Assembly (NCBI GenBank): GCA_951213105.1
Contig: OX578155.1
Span: 31,202,857-31,266,856, forward strand
Source: Amaurobius ferox
Lineage: Eukaryota; Arthropoda; Arachnida; Araneae; Amaurobiidae
Direction of reading: 5' to 3'
DNA: 64,000 nucleotides
Positions within the stretch are counted from its first letter, which is position 1. Every line of letters begins with the position of its first letter. This document shows positions 1 to 63,822 of the stretch, piece by piece. Made by a program: the position numbers and the translations under genes. The notes below the pieces were generated by a model. It searched no databases and was not told the origin of the DNA. It saw nothing but the letters and a program-made list of their open reading frames with translations.

Positions 1-51228
<51,228 letters not shown>

Positions 51229-51390
51229 GTTCAACTTTAAAATTAAATGTCAATTGAAGGCTTGTACTTCTAGATCTTCTTCACAGAACGTGCAACTCAA
51301 AGTTCGTACGGCTTGATTCAAATCACGAATATTCGTAAAATATTCATTCCTTGAATCATTTTCTCTTCCATTTCCGCTTTCACTTTAAAT

Positions 51391-51403
51391 GTCACTTCCG
51401 GTT
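51391..51403 (-). promoter_or_regulatory. ETS/GABP-like site upstream of ADH5 exon 1, copy A
   Basis: On the minus strand this reads AACCGGAAGTGAC, a close match to the ETS/GABP core CCGGAAGT common in housekeeping promoters. It lies about 165 bases before the ATG. A TATATAAAGG on the same strand at about 51608-51618 is a second, weaker promoter candidate. The transcription start is not visible. The identical copy-B site is at 54418-54430. Confidence 0.4.
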
Positions 51404-52789
51404 AAATGACGGCACATTATCATTTTTACGAAAATCCCCAGAAAAGAGCAACTGATAAAATGCCAACTCTGCAAAGGCTGAACGTCATTTCTGTTTCTTA
51501 TAGAGATGAAATATCTTATTTCTGAATCTAGTTTATGAGTTGTTATATGCAGGGAAACGGAAAAAAATTCGCAGCATCGCAACCATAAATATTCTCTATT
51601 AGTCGAACCTTTATATAGAGCTAATTCTAAAGGAATTGGTTGTGGCTGGTTATAGCCAAACTTTCGCTGTATTCAATTTCGAGGGAGTTTTAGAGAGTGA
51701 AAAATCGGCAGTGGTTCTAGTCCGATGGAGCCAAAATGGTTTAGCGTGTATGACATTTTCCCTTGCATTTTCAAAATATTAAAATATCGAAATTAGAACT
51801 ACCTTTACAAAATAGTTCAGAAGGTCACATAATTTTTGATATTTTTTTAATTCAGATATTTACAATTCCAAATGTAAAATTAAATATTAACTTTGGGCCA
51901 TATACATTTCTTCTTCGATGCAAAATGCAATATTTGAAAACTCCCATTTTTTTGGAAACTTTCAAAATTTCCTTCCCAAAAAAAAACCGTTTTTTTCCCC
52001 CACCTTTGGAACGCTATTTATTTTATAGTTAGTGATTTTAGTCTTCTTTCCGATTTCAGCTGAATACCTCAGCCATAGACTTCACGTCAAACTATCAAAT
52101 TATTGTAATAACTTGTTTGGCAATACTTGTAAATAATTTAAATGTTTGGCGACATATAAATTAATCTTATACAATATCTCTGACGAGATGAACTTACGGC
52201 ACATAAATACGTACCCTGAATTCCATACTCTTGTTTTTCTCTTCATATCTCATCTATCAAAATATCTTTAGAATCCTTAAAGTTCACTTCACTTTTTAAT
52301 TTCTTTGAAACAAAATAAAATATCCTGTGCTTGCGCACCGAAGTAGAAATACTGAGAAACCAAAGAAAAAATACACTGAGCTGGTGACAGGTATGGTTTT
52401 CTCTCCCATTGGAAAAACATAACCACTATAATTCAAAAACTAAAAACTCGATCCAAAATCCCTTTATATATCCACTTTGAAAGAGCTTTAGATTACTTTC
52501 TGTACTGTTCACAGCTAGCACGTTCAGTTTTTGAGATAGCAAGCTATATAAAATGAAGAATTTCAATATTTTTTAATTTGGTAAGACGATTCTTTGAAAA
52601 GTGTAAGAGTTATATAAAAACAAATTATTTATTTAGAAACTGGATTTACTACTGAACACTTTTATTGCTTATTATTTACATCTATCTTTTATATAGTTTA
52701 GAAGATATTTTGAGTAAAAATAAAAGTAAACAAAGTATAGAAAAAACTGGCTTTGCCAAAAAACTTTAGTTTCTTCGAAAAAATATGTT

Positions 52790-53045
52790 CAAACTATTGA
52801 AAAAGTTGTCAAATGTATCAAAATGTCGCCAACTTGGCGACTTTTTGAAATGTTGCCAAATTAACGAAAATCTCGCCAAATGGATAAAAATGACGCTAAA
52901 TCAATGAAAATGACGACTAATTGTCGAAAATTCAATATCTTGGAAAGGATATTAGTATCTACTAGAAGAAAAACCTATTTATTTTACTCTAAAAGTAGTA
53001 AATTCATTTCATTATATAAGGAAAGTCATGTGTTGCCCACATCAG
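52790..53045 (-). repeat. Palindrome-core repeat, 5' fragment (also at 55817-56072)
   Basis: The first about 255 bp of the family in minus orientation, from CTGATGTGGGCAACACATGA back to the palindrome core. The identical copy at 55817-56072 comes from the tandem duplication. Confidence 0.75.
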
Positions 53046-54234
53046 ATTTTTTGTCATAAAATTTTCAACATGTTATTGGGATTAATATAGATATCTTATT
53101 ATCGTTCAGTATTAAATTAATATGAAATAATTAATCCCTTTGTAATAAGTATTTCACCGTTCTGAATGTTCTTACATTTAAAATATATACAAATTAAAAT
53201 ACAATTTATTTGTGGCACTTATTTTCAGTTTTGTATATAATAAGAAAGTCACATAATTTAAATATTTTTCTTGTATCTAACAAATCTCTCGCAATTTTCA
53301 ACCCCCCCTCCTAAATTTTCGAGTGAAATTTTGAAAAAATCGTCAAAAAATCAAAACGTCTAATAAAGTTACGCAAATAGACATTTCTTATGTAATTTTT
53401 GCTTAGAAAACGATTAACATAAACTTTAGAACGCTAGTACGAACCGTTCTCGAGATATTGCACATTTTTCAAATAAATTATCAACAAATCATATAAAATA
53501 AAAAAAAATATTTGCTATTGAGAAACATGTTTACTTTTCATGTGTAATGCCATGCGATAAATTTGTGACATCATTCTCGTGGATATAGCTCGTTCCATTT
53601 ATAGAAAAAGATACTTCGAGAAATAATTTTGTATTTGAACGTCAATAGTCATTTATCTGCTGTAAGAATAACTTATTTCTCATTCATTCTTTTTCTTTAA
53701 AATAAGGCACACACACATTCCAGCCCCTCCTTTTCCTTTTCAAAATTAGGAAACTCAATGATCAAATACTTCTTGTAAAACTATTTGCTTTTCAAAAAAC
53801 AGTTTGGAAACAAATTATATTATATTTTCAAAAAGATTGAAAAAAAGAAAAAGGTACACTTGAGCGGAATTTTTTTCAGAAAAACATAACGGAAAATACA
53901 TAAAAACATAGCGAAAAATTTTCCGATTAACGCCTTTAATTGCATTATATAGCTGAAGATGACATATCATAATTAAAGTGCAGGTCAATAATGTCAAGTG
54001 CAAGTAATATTCTGAGCAACATATTTAAATAACAAAAACTGTAACTAGTGACAATAGATGACAAGATTAGATACATATCAGGTTAAGGAGCCCTGACCAA
54101 GAAGAGGAAAAGCTGTTTTGGATAAGGAAGTGGTCAGTGGATAACATTTTTTCAAAGATCCCGTAATGGGTGGCCGCGAAGATAAATAAGGTTTAATTCG
54201 ACGATAAACAATGATACCATTCATAATTAAATAC

Positions 54235-54255
54235 CTTTCCAGCAGTAGAAGACAT
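54235..54255 (-). CDS. ADH5: ADH5 coding exon 1, copy B (distal, duplicated)
   Basis: Identical to the exon at 51208-51228, including the ATG, the seven codons and the GT donor. It was copied by the 3,027-bp tandem duplication. If transcribed, it could splice to the same exon 2 and give the same protein from an alternative first exon. Which copy is ancestral, and whether both are used, cannot be told from sequence. Confidence 0.75.
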
Positions 54256-54417
54256 GTTCAACTTTAAAATTAAATGTCAATTGAAGGCTTGTACTTCTAG
54301 ATCTTCTTCACAGAACGTGCAACTCAAAGTTCGTACGGCTTGATTCAAATCACGAATATTCGTAAAATATTCATTCCTTGAATCATTTTCTCTTCCATTT
54401 CCGCTTTCACTTTAAAT

Positions 54418-54430
54418 GTCACTTCCGGTT
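54418..54430 (-). promoter_or_regulatory. ETS/GABP-like site, duplicated copy B
   Basis: The same ACCGGAAGTGAC motif, carried by the tandem duplication and sitting the same distance before the second exon 1. Whether both promoters are active is unknown. Confidence 0.35.
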
Positions 54431-56322
54431 AAATGACGGCACATTATCATTTTTACGAAAATCCCCAGAAAAGAGCAACTGATAAAATGCCAACTCTGCA
54501 AAGGCTGAACGTCATTTCTGTTTCTTATAGAGATGAAATATCTTATTTCTGAATCTAGTTTATGAGTTGTTATATGCAGGGAAACGGAAAAAAATTCGCA
54601 GCATCGCAACCATAAATATTCTCTATTAGTCGAACCTTTATATAGAGCTAATTCTAAAGGAATTGGTTGTGGCTGGTTATAGCCAAACTTTCGCTGTATT
54701 CAATTTCGAGGGAGTTTTAGAGAGTGAAAAATCGGCAGTGGTTCTAGTCCGATGGAGCCAAAATGGTTTAGCGTGTATGACATTTTCCCTTGCATTTTCA
54801 AAATATTAAAATATCGAAATTAGAACTACCTTTACAAAATAGTTCAGAAGGTCACATAATTTTTGATATTTTTTTAATTCAGATATTTACAATTCCAAAT
54901 GTAAAATTAAATATTAACTTTGGGCCATATACATTTCTTCTTCGATGCAAAATGCAATATTTGAAAACTCCCATTTTTTTGGAAACTTTCAAAATTTCCT
55001 TCCCAAAAAAAAACCGTTTTTTTCCCCCACCTTTGGAACGCTATTTATTTTATAGTTAGTGATTTTAGTCTTCTTTCCGATTTCAGCTGAATACCTCAGC
55101 CATAGACTTCACGTCAAACTATCAAATTATTGTAATAACTTGTTTGGCAATACTTGTAAATAATTTAAATGTTTGGCGACATATAAATTAATCTTATACA
55201 ATATCTCTGACGAGATGAACTTACGGCACATAAATACGTACCCTGAATTCCATACTCTTGTTTTTCTCTTCATATCTCATCTATCAAAATATCTTTAGAA
55301 TCCTTAAAGTTCACTTCACTTTTTAATTTCTTTGAAACAAAATAAAATATCCTGTGCTTGCGCACCGAAGTAGAAATACTGAGAAACCAAAGAAAAAATA
55401 CACTGAGCTGGTGACAGGTATGGTTTTCTCTCCCATTGGAAAAACATAACCACTATAATTCAAAAACTAAAAACTCGATCCAAAATCCCTTTATATATCC
55501 ACTTTGAAAGAGCTTTAGATTACTTTCTGTACTGTTCACAGCTAGCACGTTCAGTTTTTGAGATAGCAAGCTATATAAAATGAAGAATTTCAATATTTTT
55601 TAATTTGGTAAGACGATTCTTTGAAAAGTGTAAGAGTTATATAAAAACAAATTATTTATTTAGAAACTGGATTTACTACTGAACACTTTTATTGCTTATT
55701 ATTTACATCTATCTTTTATATAGTTTAGAAGATATTTTGAGTAAAAATAAAAGTAAACAAAGTATAGAAAAAACTGGCTTTGCCAAAAAACTTTAGTTTC
55801 TTCGAAAAAATATGTTCAAACTATTGAAAAAGTTGTCAAATGTATCAAAATGTCGCCAACTTGGCGACTTTTTGAAATGTTGCCAAATTAACGAAAATCT
55901 CGCCAAATGGATAAAAATGACGCTAAATCAATGAAAATGACGACTAATTGTCGAAAATTCAATATCTTGGAAAGGATATTAGTATCTACTAGAAGAAAAA
56001 CCTATTTATTTTACTCTAAAAGTAGTAAATTCATTTCATTATATAAGGAAAGTCATGTGTTGCCCACATCAGATTTTTTGTCATAAAATTTTCAACATGT
56101 TATTGGGATTAATATAGATATCTTATTATCGTTCAGTATTAAATTAATATGAAATAATTAATCCCTTTGTAATAAGTATTTCACCGTTCTGAATGTTCTT
56201 ACATTTAAAATATATACAAATTAAAATACAATTTATTTGTGGCACTTATTTTCAGTTTTGTATATAATAAGAAAGTCACATAATTTAAATATTTTTCTTG
56301 TATCTAACAAATCTCTCGCAAT

Positions 56323-56974
56323 TTTCAACCCCCCCTCCTAAATTTTCGAGTGAAATTTTGAAAAAATCGTCAAAAAATCAAAACGTCTAATAAAGTTACG
56401 CAAATAGACATTTCTTATGTAATTTTTGCTTAGAAAACGATTAACATAAACTTTAGAACGCTAGTACGAACCGTTCTCGAGATATTGCACATTTTTCAAA
56501 TAAATTATCAACAAATCATATAAAATAAAAAAAAATATTTGCTATTGAGAAACATGTTTACTTTTCATGTGTAATGCCATGCGATAAATTTGTGACATCA
56601 TTCTCGTGGATATAGCTCGTTCCATTTATAGAAAAAGATACTTCGAGAAATAATTTTGTATTTGAACGTCAATAGTCATTTATCTGCTGTAAGAATAACT
56701 TATTTCTCCGACCATAACGCTTGGCAAGATTTTGGCGACGAATTTGGCGGGGTGTTGCCGACTTGGCAGTTTTCTTCAATGTTGCTAAATTAACGAAAAA
56801 CTCGTCAAATGGATAAAAATAACGCTAAATCAATGAAAATGACGATTCATTGAGGAAAATTCAATATCTTGGAAAGAATATAAATATCTATTATAATAAT
56901 AATCTAATTTTTTTACTGTAAAAGTAGTACATTCATTGCATTATATAAGGAAAGTCATGTGCTGCCCACATCAG
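56323..56974 (-). repeat. Palindrome-core repeat, minus copy crossing the duplication edge
   Basis: Lacks the CA tract and 3' block. It runs unbroken through position 56703, whereas its counterpart in unit 1 (53296-53681) is cut at the junction. This shows which breakpoint is ancestral. Confidence 0.75.
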
Positions 56975-57107
56975 ATTTTTTTAATTCTGTTATCGTACCA
57001 AAATCTAACGAGCACGAGGTTCATCAATAAGGGACTTACTACAAAATTTTATGAAATTTAGTCATTTAGCCTTTGAGTTAGAGTAACTATATACATTGCA
57101 CACACAC

Positions 57108-57391
57108 ACGGCAGCCCATTGGTTAGCGCGCTGGAGTTGCACTCGGTAGGCCCGGGTTCGATTCCAGCCACTGCCAAAACTGCCGCCGTGTTCACGCGGA
57201 GTACGATCACGTTAAACATGTGGGTCCGTAAGTCCTTCCGAGAGGTTGGTGGTAGGGGAAGGAGGGTACGGTCCCTGTGGATGCCTCCCCCACTGGGTTC
57301 CGGTCTAAATTGGGTGGCACTTCCCGGCTGTCCAAACAGTTATCTTACACCTTTCTGGTAGGTCGGACGGTCTGGATCTCAACAACAACAA
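57108..57391 (+). repeat. tRNA-derived SINE, copy 3 (full length)
   Basis: The tRNA-like head has a B box GGGTTCGATTCC and is followed by the shared body, then an AAC-repeat tail. It sits inside the CA tract of a palindrome-core repeat relative, whose 3' end resumes at about 57392. Confidence 0.8.
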
Positions 57392-57532
57392 CACACACAT
57401 ACACACGTCATGCTAAAATAGATTTTTCCTGTTCTAGAAGTTCCAAAACGCGTAGATCCGTCGAAAACTCGAGTTGCAATTTTCGACACGATTCCGATAT
57501 TTCCCTATACATTACCATGTATGGTAGGGAAA
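57392..57532 (+). repeat. Palindrome-core repeat relative, 3' end
   Basis: After the SINE the sequence resumes with a CA tract, GATCCGTCGAAAACTCGAG and a terminal inverted CCCTATACATTACCATGTATGGTAGGG. This resembles the family's 3' end but forms a different subfamily. Confidence 0.55.
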
Positions 57533-57732
57533 GTAAAATGTATAGATGCTAAAAGCGAATATTTTGGAAAACGATAAAACGAATTTTTTCAATACAAAAA
57601 TATTTTGCGTATTATTTTCTAAAAACTTTCTAGCCAATATTATCTGAATCATTTTTTAAAAACTTACTAGTCAACGCACTAGAGGGGGTTCCCGTTCTAT
57701 GCAGAGCTCTTTTAAATAAGGACCGCCTTTAT

Positions 57733-58020
57733 TAACACTTTACAACATAGTTGAAAAGTGTTTATGACTTTGTTCATTCATTCTGTTTGTCTGTCTGTCC
57801 GTTCGTACGATAACTGCCGTAAATATGACTCTATGGAAACGAAATTTTAGTATGTTGTTTAGACAGTCTGTAGGACCTATGGGAATATAAATGAATAATA
57901 TCACCCAATTACTTTCGGACTGAATCCGGGTTGAAAAAATGAACCACATTGAACCCTATGGGACCTAATTTTTCAAACATTTTTTAAGCGTATTTAAAGA
58001 TAAGAGGCAGATATTATTTG
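57733..58020 (+). repeat. Dispersed repeat B (plus copy)
   Basis: Inverse of 13975-14270. Shared landmarks include ACTTTACAACATAGTTGAAA, TGACTTTGTTCATTC and CCCTATGGGACCTAATTTTT. No coding potential in common. Confidence 0.75.
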
Positions 58021-58378
58021 CCTATGATGCATTTCTGCGTTGCGTCATTTGCATTCTTGCTATAAAAATTTACATTTTAATTTGTGATTAATGTTTCACC
58101 AATTTTGTTAAACATATCTTTGGAATTTTTTATGATAAAATGCTCAAATTTTAAACATCACCTTACTAGTGTATGGGGCACATTTTACTCATTGGAAATG
58201 CTTTTGTGCGGGCGCCGCATGAAAATTTACATTTTGTATTTCTTAAAATTTAAACCCCTGAAAATTTTTATCGATTTTATAAAATTCTGAACCATTTTTT
58301 ACGCAACTTTGTAATTTATTAAATATGTCTAAAATCAGTATTTAAGGAATAAAAGCTGAGGTCAGTGTTTATGAGATC

Positions 58379-58380
<2 letters not shown>

Positions 58381-58445
<65 letters not shown>

Positions 58446-58734
58446 TATATACATAAATATATATATATTATTTTTTTATTTTATTTTATTTATTTTATAT
58501 ATTTATTATTTTATTTTATTTTAATTTATTTTATTTATATTTACATACCTTTTTACTTATGAGTTGTGTATACGCATCTTCCCCTTACCCCCTTTCCATT
58601 ATAGTGATAAGTTACCTTCTATTTTTATCCTTAGCCTTGGTCTATAGTTACTTATTTGTAACAGATATGCTAGAGATGGTTTTTTTTGTACTTACCGTAG
58701 TTTATGTATAGTTTTCGATTAAAAAATTTCTTAT

Positions 58735-58778
<44 letters not shown>

Positions 58779-58850
58779 TATACATATATATATATATTCA
58801 TATATATATATGTATATACATACATACATATATATATATATATATGTTAT
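58381..58850. repeat. Long TA microsatellites with TTTA-rich spacer
   Basis: TA tracts at 58381-58470 and 58743-58848, separated by a TTTTATTTTATTTA-rich stretch and unique sequence. The open frames across them (poly-Tyr/Ile) are artefacts. Confidence 0.95.
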
Positions 58851-59149
58851 TCTGTTATTATACCATGGCATATTGCTGGCTTATTTATTTTGATGTTTCA
58901 TTTTAACTAATTATTGTAATTCTGATCCAATTTCTACATTCCTCTACGTCGGCCATGTCCATAAAATTTTTGTAATAAAATTTACAGTTTTGCATACAGA
59001 AACGTAGAATTTCAGTATTACTGAATTAGTTATGGCTTTTGATAATGTACATGGTTTCGGAAATACTTTTCACTTTTATTATATTGTATATTTTTTTCAT
59101 GTGTGATACTTTCATTAATTCTGGGTGCCAAGAAAGGCCTAGCTCCATC

Positions 59150-59480
59150 TGTTTATTTATCAGATTGAAACTTTTCATCTACTAGGTGGCTGTGCCCCTT
59201 GCTCGCCAACCTCCGTAACTCGCTTTGCGAGCCAGGACATCTTCAACTCGCAAACGCTCGCTGATTTCGTTTTGCTAGTTGCTTTAGTGCCACGTGCTAT
59301 GCAGCCGTTATACGCCCATTGGAGCAGGCGTACTATGCTAGTTGGGCTCTTCCCCTTGCTAGCTACGCTCGCCAATCACCGTAATTTACTTCGACTCCGA
59401 CTCGCCAACGCTTGCTGAGCTCACTTCAAGAGCATTTTAGTGCCACCTGCTACGCAGGCGTAATACGTCCGTTGGGGACT
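59150..59480. repeat. Repeats rich in GCTCGCCAAC-like phrases
   Basis: Phrases such as CCTTGCTCGCCAACCTCCGT and CTTGCTAGCTACGCTCGCCA recur, with GTGCCACGTGCTATGCAG at 59288-59305 and a near match at 59451-59468 (period about 160 bp). Its higher GC content stands out from the surroundings. Element unknown. Confidence 0.5.
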
Positions 59481-59734
59481 GTCACTTATTAATAGACATT
59501 TGCCAACCCTGAAACTCGCTTCGTGAGCTCTTTTAATCCAGTCGGTCATACGATCTCCTACATCCCAAACAACACAAGGATGTCTTAAATCAATCCTGTG
59601 GAAGTCATATGTAGGATTATGAGACTTCCTAAGGAAGTCCTGAAATCTCCCAGAGTCATCCACAGGGTGTCCCGTGGAAGTCAAAATGAGACACTTTTTG
59701 TAGTACTGTGGGCATCCTTTGTAGGATGCTTTCC

Positions 59735-60130
59735 GGAATTTTTAGTATGCGTTTAGGCTTGCTATGGGATTCTGTAGGAACTTGTTGGATGCTTCTTGAC
59801 ATATTTCTGGACGCTTTTGGGATCTCTCAGGATAGTTTTTGGATGGATATAGGCTTGTTTTAGGAATTTATTGGATGCTTCCGGGCATATTACTGGACAC
59901 TTTTGGGATTTTTCAGGATGCTTCTTGACATATTAGCGGATCCTTTTGGGATTTTCTAGGATAGTTCTTGGATGGTTACAGACTTGTTATAGGAACTTAT
60001 TGGACGGTTCTTGACATATTACTGGATGCTTTTGGGATTCTTCAGGATAGTTTTTGGATGGATATTGGCTGTTATAGGATGGTTCTTGACATATCACCGG
60101 ACACTTTTAGGATTTTTCAGGACTAATGTC
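59735..60130 (+). repeat. Minisatellite, ~95-105-bp period, four to five degenerate units
   Basis: Units pair a GGATGCTTCTTGACATATTA phrase with CTTTTGGGATTTTTCAGGAT and TTCTTGGATGGATAT. Several units are missing parts, giving an uneven ladder. Confidence 0.75.
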
Positions 60131-60139
60131 AGCTGATTA

Positions 60140-61794
60140 TAAATTTGTTTTGGAACTTTTTAGATGGTTTTCAATATATTGCAGAATGTTTCTGGGGTTT
60201 TTTTCTTTGTGTATATTTTGATAAATTTTGCTATTTATCATTTATGATAAATAGCAAAAGTAATAAACAGCCAAAATTTATCAATATTTCCTTTGTTAAA
60301 GTTTTTTATTACTTAAAAATTACTTTAATAAAAATTAAATATTCCAAAATTATTTTCAAATAGTTTTATTATATTTCTACCAAAATTTTTGGTCAATAGT
60401 TAAATCAATAGTGCTTGTATCAGTACCAATCAATTTTACTAATAAGAATTTTAAAAAGCACTCATGTCGTATTATAAGCAGTGGTTGAAATAAACTGCTT
60501 TATTTTATAGTGAACTAAAACTGTTTTTTTTTTTTAAAGTACTTACTACAAACCACTTTTAAAATGTATTCACTACATAACTACTTTTATAAGATGAACT
60601 TTTCCACAGCTTCAATTTGCACAAAAAGTTGAGGATATGGCTATACTATACTTTAGTAATTTAACATATTTAATTTACTGATCAACTTACCTTACCAACT
60701 TTAAGCTTTTATCCACTTCTGAAAACAATAAAATAAAAGTATAAAGTAAAAAATATTTATTTAAAAATATGATTGTTCATTTTTAGTAGAATTTGCAATC
60801 AGATAAGCAGGATCTTTTGGGACATAATACATCTGAATATATCCATATAAAAAATCAACTTCATGAGGCAATGGCCTTACTAACCCTGCAGCATCGGAAC
60901 TATTGCATAGTTAATTTCTCCTTGTTCTCTCTCAGGAACAGGCATATGCGTTCCACAGCAGAATGCATTGAGTTCCATCTCATATTATTTGGTATTATGA
61001 GATAGGTAATTAGCTCCGAAGATATCTTGTGAGCTAAAACAACCGACATTTTTTATTTATTCCAAAGAGCTGGGCACTTTGCAAATCGTACATCGTTGCA
61101 CAGAACATCAAATTTCGTACAAAGGAAGATCACATATGTAGAATGGCACCTTGTTCGTTTATTGAAAGAATGTTAAAAGTAGCATCAAAACTTGATACAA
61201 ACTAGTTATTTACCATATCGTTCTACTAGATACACAACTTATTTTTAAAAGTAGCGTGTTACACTACAAACTATGATAAAAAAGTAGTGACTACTGTAGT
61301 TTCGCTACTTCTGGCCACTGATTATAAGCATCTGTTAATTTTTAATTGTCACTTTGGTCAGTGACTGTCATGAATTTTTACCATTATAGTAATCATAAAA
61401 TTTGAATAAATTATATCTTTTTGAAGGGTCCAAATTTTCTTTAAATCCATTTATAAAATTTAAGGGTATTGAAGGTCATTCAGCAATTAAACAAGGTTCT
61501 TTACCCTTTTCTCTTTCATATTTAGTACAAGACAACAAATCTAATTCCTATTCATGTCTTAATGATGAATTATTTAGCTCAGAAAAACTTTAAATACATT
61601 ATTAGGTTACAAAGACTAAATTCATATCCGGATTAAGTACTGCAGAATGCTAAGATACAGTGATGGTATAATTTGTTGGTAGATATATTTAATAAAATCT
61701 GAGATGTATGTATTCCTAAACTAAAATAACACTAGATAATTCTCTTTATATCAATATCATTATTGTACAATAAAAACACAAAAGTTTGAAATCA
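60140..61794. other. AT-rich intergenic stretch
   Basis: A near-perfect inverted repeat (TTGCTATTTATCATTTATGATAAATAGCAA) lies at about 60227-60256. Otherwise nothing supported. Confidence 0.45.
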
Positions 61795-61931
61795 TTATTT
61801 ATTTGAAGCTTTCTTTACAGAATATAATCTTCTCTCTTTTGCATGTCTCAGTCAATTTTTTATGACATCTTCAATATCGGATCTTGTCACATTCTGACCA
61901 CCACCACCACCTTGAATAGGCATTACAGCAT
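61795..61931 (-). pseudogene. DUF4806-like gene, last exon (in-frame TGA)
   Basis: DAVMPIQGGGGGQNVTRSDI then EDVIKN, TGA, LRHAKERRLYSVKKASNK and a TAA at 61797-61795. The interior TGA sits where related proteins have Trp (as I recall), a one-base change from TGG. Confidence 0.55.
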
Positions 61932-61954
61932 CTATTTGGGATAGAAATTAATAT

Positions 61955-62410
61955 ACATTAAAGAAACAGATAAGGAGCTACCTACAGGGGCCCTGTTTGC
62001 AAAAATATATCTGACATTTTATTTGAAGCTGTGTTACAGGAGCTTGAGAATGAAATTTGCCTTTTTTATTCCTTAAACCTAATCTTTGGTGCCGTTATAT
62101 GGATGATGTATTTATTATTTAGAACCATAGTTTGAGTGACCTCCTTAATCTTTTGGATAATGTCAATGACTTTTACCCCTCTATTAATTTTACCATTGAG
62201 TCTAATTTTTCCTTACCTTTTCTGGATGTTCTTGCTTCCCATAACTCTCTTGGGTTTCATACTTCTGTTTTTCGTAAACCTACTTTCATTAATTCTTGTA
62301 TTCCCACTAACTCCTCTCACCCAATTTCTTCTAAAAAAGCCTTTTTTAATGCTTATCTTAATCGTGCATTTAATGTTTATTCATATATTTCAGCTTTAGT
62401 TATTGAGTTA
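61955..62410 (+). pseudogene. Canonical Penelope-like reverse transcriptase fragment
   Basis: Lies in the intron of the DUF4806-like gene, opposite strand. A PLFAKIYLTFYLKLC-like motif B tail is followed by WCRYMDDVFII (motif C, catalytic DD) and a TAG. Then comes an open frame from 62132: DLLNLLDNVNDFYPSINFTI, SLPFLDVLASHNSLGF, STSHP-type HPISSKKAFF. These are the downstream palm and thumb blocks of canonical Penelope RTs. Frameshifts separate the blocks. A TA tract starts right after it (62432). Confidence 0.75.
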
Positions 62411-62431
62411 GTTGTACAGAAAGCACCAATA

Positions 62432-62480
62432 TATATATATATTTTATATATATATATATATAAAATATATATATATATAT

Positions 62481-62514
<34 letters not shown>

Positions 62515-62537
62515 ATATATATATATATATAAAATAT
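62432..62537. repeat. TA microsatellite with inverted TTTTA/TAAAA interruptions
   Basis: TA repeats broken by ATTTTAT and ATAAAAT blocks that face each other and could form cruciform hairpins. It is followed by TATAGAGTACAGGAAGCACC; GAAAGCACC and GAAGCACC also flank the tract. Confidence 0.9.
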
Positions 62538-62539
62538 AG

Positions 62540-62986
62540 AGTACAGGAAGCACCACATAGAGTACTTTTACAGAAAGCACCAACATTCATAATGTTATTT
62601 ACAATTTTAAGATTTTATTTAGAAGCACTAAACTTTTTATTTAAAAGAACTAAAATTCATAATTTTACTTGAAAGCAGATTTTTATGAAAAAGTGATAAA
62701 AATTGAGATGTTATTTAGTGTTAAAATATGCAATTTTGTTTAAAAGCACTGAATTATATTATATTATTTAAAAGTGCTTGAAATTACAATTTTAAACATA
62801 TGAAAAGAGCATGACGTACAATAGAATTACTGGCAAGACCATCAAACTGCACTACTGTAAATTCAAGAGTGAAATTTCAGGACGTAAATTTGTTTTTTCA
62901 AGAATTTAAATACAAGTACTATTCCTGACATTTTCATATCTTAATTTAGAAAGCATAGTGTAAATACTGATTGTAGTTATACTCAC
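62540..62986. other. Intron of the DUF4806-like pseudogene
   Basis: Short phrases TTTAGAAGCACTA, TTAAAAGCACTGA and TTAAAAGTGCTTG recur about every 60-110 bases (62620-62775), hinting at an old tandem array. Confidence 0.4.
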
Positions 62987-63146
62987 CAATAGCAATATCA
63001 ACAACTTTCAGAGCAGAGAATCAATCGTCTTTTGGTGTTCCCATACCAGTTGTATTCTTCTGCTACAGCATCTGCAATCGAATGTTGTATCAATGCCTAG
63101 TATCATCAGCATAAATAGTCTCTCCTAGTCTTCTGAATCTGTTATA
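62987..63146 (-). pseudogene. DUF4806-like gene, second exon (frameshifted)
   Basis: 160 nt. It begins YNRFRRLGETIYADDTR, then a one-base loss; LIQHSIADAVAEEYNWYG, then a one-base gain; TPKDD, a TGA, and SALKVVDIAI up to the GTGAGT donor. The two indels cancel, so exon length still fits the ancestral phase. Confidence 0.55.
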
Positions 63147-63822
63147 CTGCAAGAATATAATAAAAATTACTGTAGTAAAATTCAAACTCAACATAATCAA
63201 TAATTTGTACATTTTAGTAGAACAGAGCAACAATTAAATAACAAAGATAGGATATTCCCTAAATATAACATTGTTTAGATCAGCTGCCTAATAAAATTAA
63301 TGTGAGCAATTTTCACACAAATTTGTTTCATAGCGATTAATCAGTATCAGTATCTATCTTGACACCATCATAAAAAAAAATTGAAAAATTATCTTTTCCA
63401 AATGCATATGCTGGGGGCAGCCACATATGCATCCATGCAGCGAGTTACTATACCTTTTGAAAACTTAATGAATGCAATTAATCTTTGCCATAAATCCCAG
63501 GCAATGTTGTGTACATTTTCCAGTTTTGAACAAAACTGAAATAAATACATTTTAAAAATATATAAATAAATACATGGTAAATCAATTTATTAATTACTTA
63601 TAAGAGAAGAACCACATATTTTTAAATATATTAATAATCATTACTAGAAAAAAGTGGCAAAGTGTAAATTAGATACATTTTTTTCTTCTGTTTTGAAATA
63701 ATGAATACTTGAACTTTATTTTTGCTTTTAGTTTAAATTCTTGATTTTAATCATGCATTGTTAATAATTGAAAATTCATGAAACAAAATAGAAAAAAAAG
63801 AAGAAGAAAAAAAGAAACATAC

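Larger units (their letters stand above)
53677..56703. repeat. Tandem duplication unit 2 (3,027 bp)
   Basis: Second copy of the unit at 50650-53676. After its end the palindrome-core repeat continues uninterrupted to about 56974, so the end of unit 2 is the original right flank and the junction near 53677 is the new joint. Confidence 0.95.

Noticed and set aside
58365..58910. Open frames rich in Tyr/Ile on the plus strand
   Set aside because: They are translations of TA microsatellites and have no coding value.
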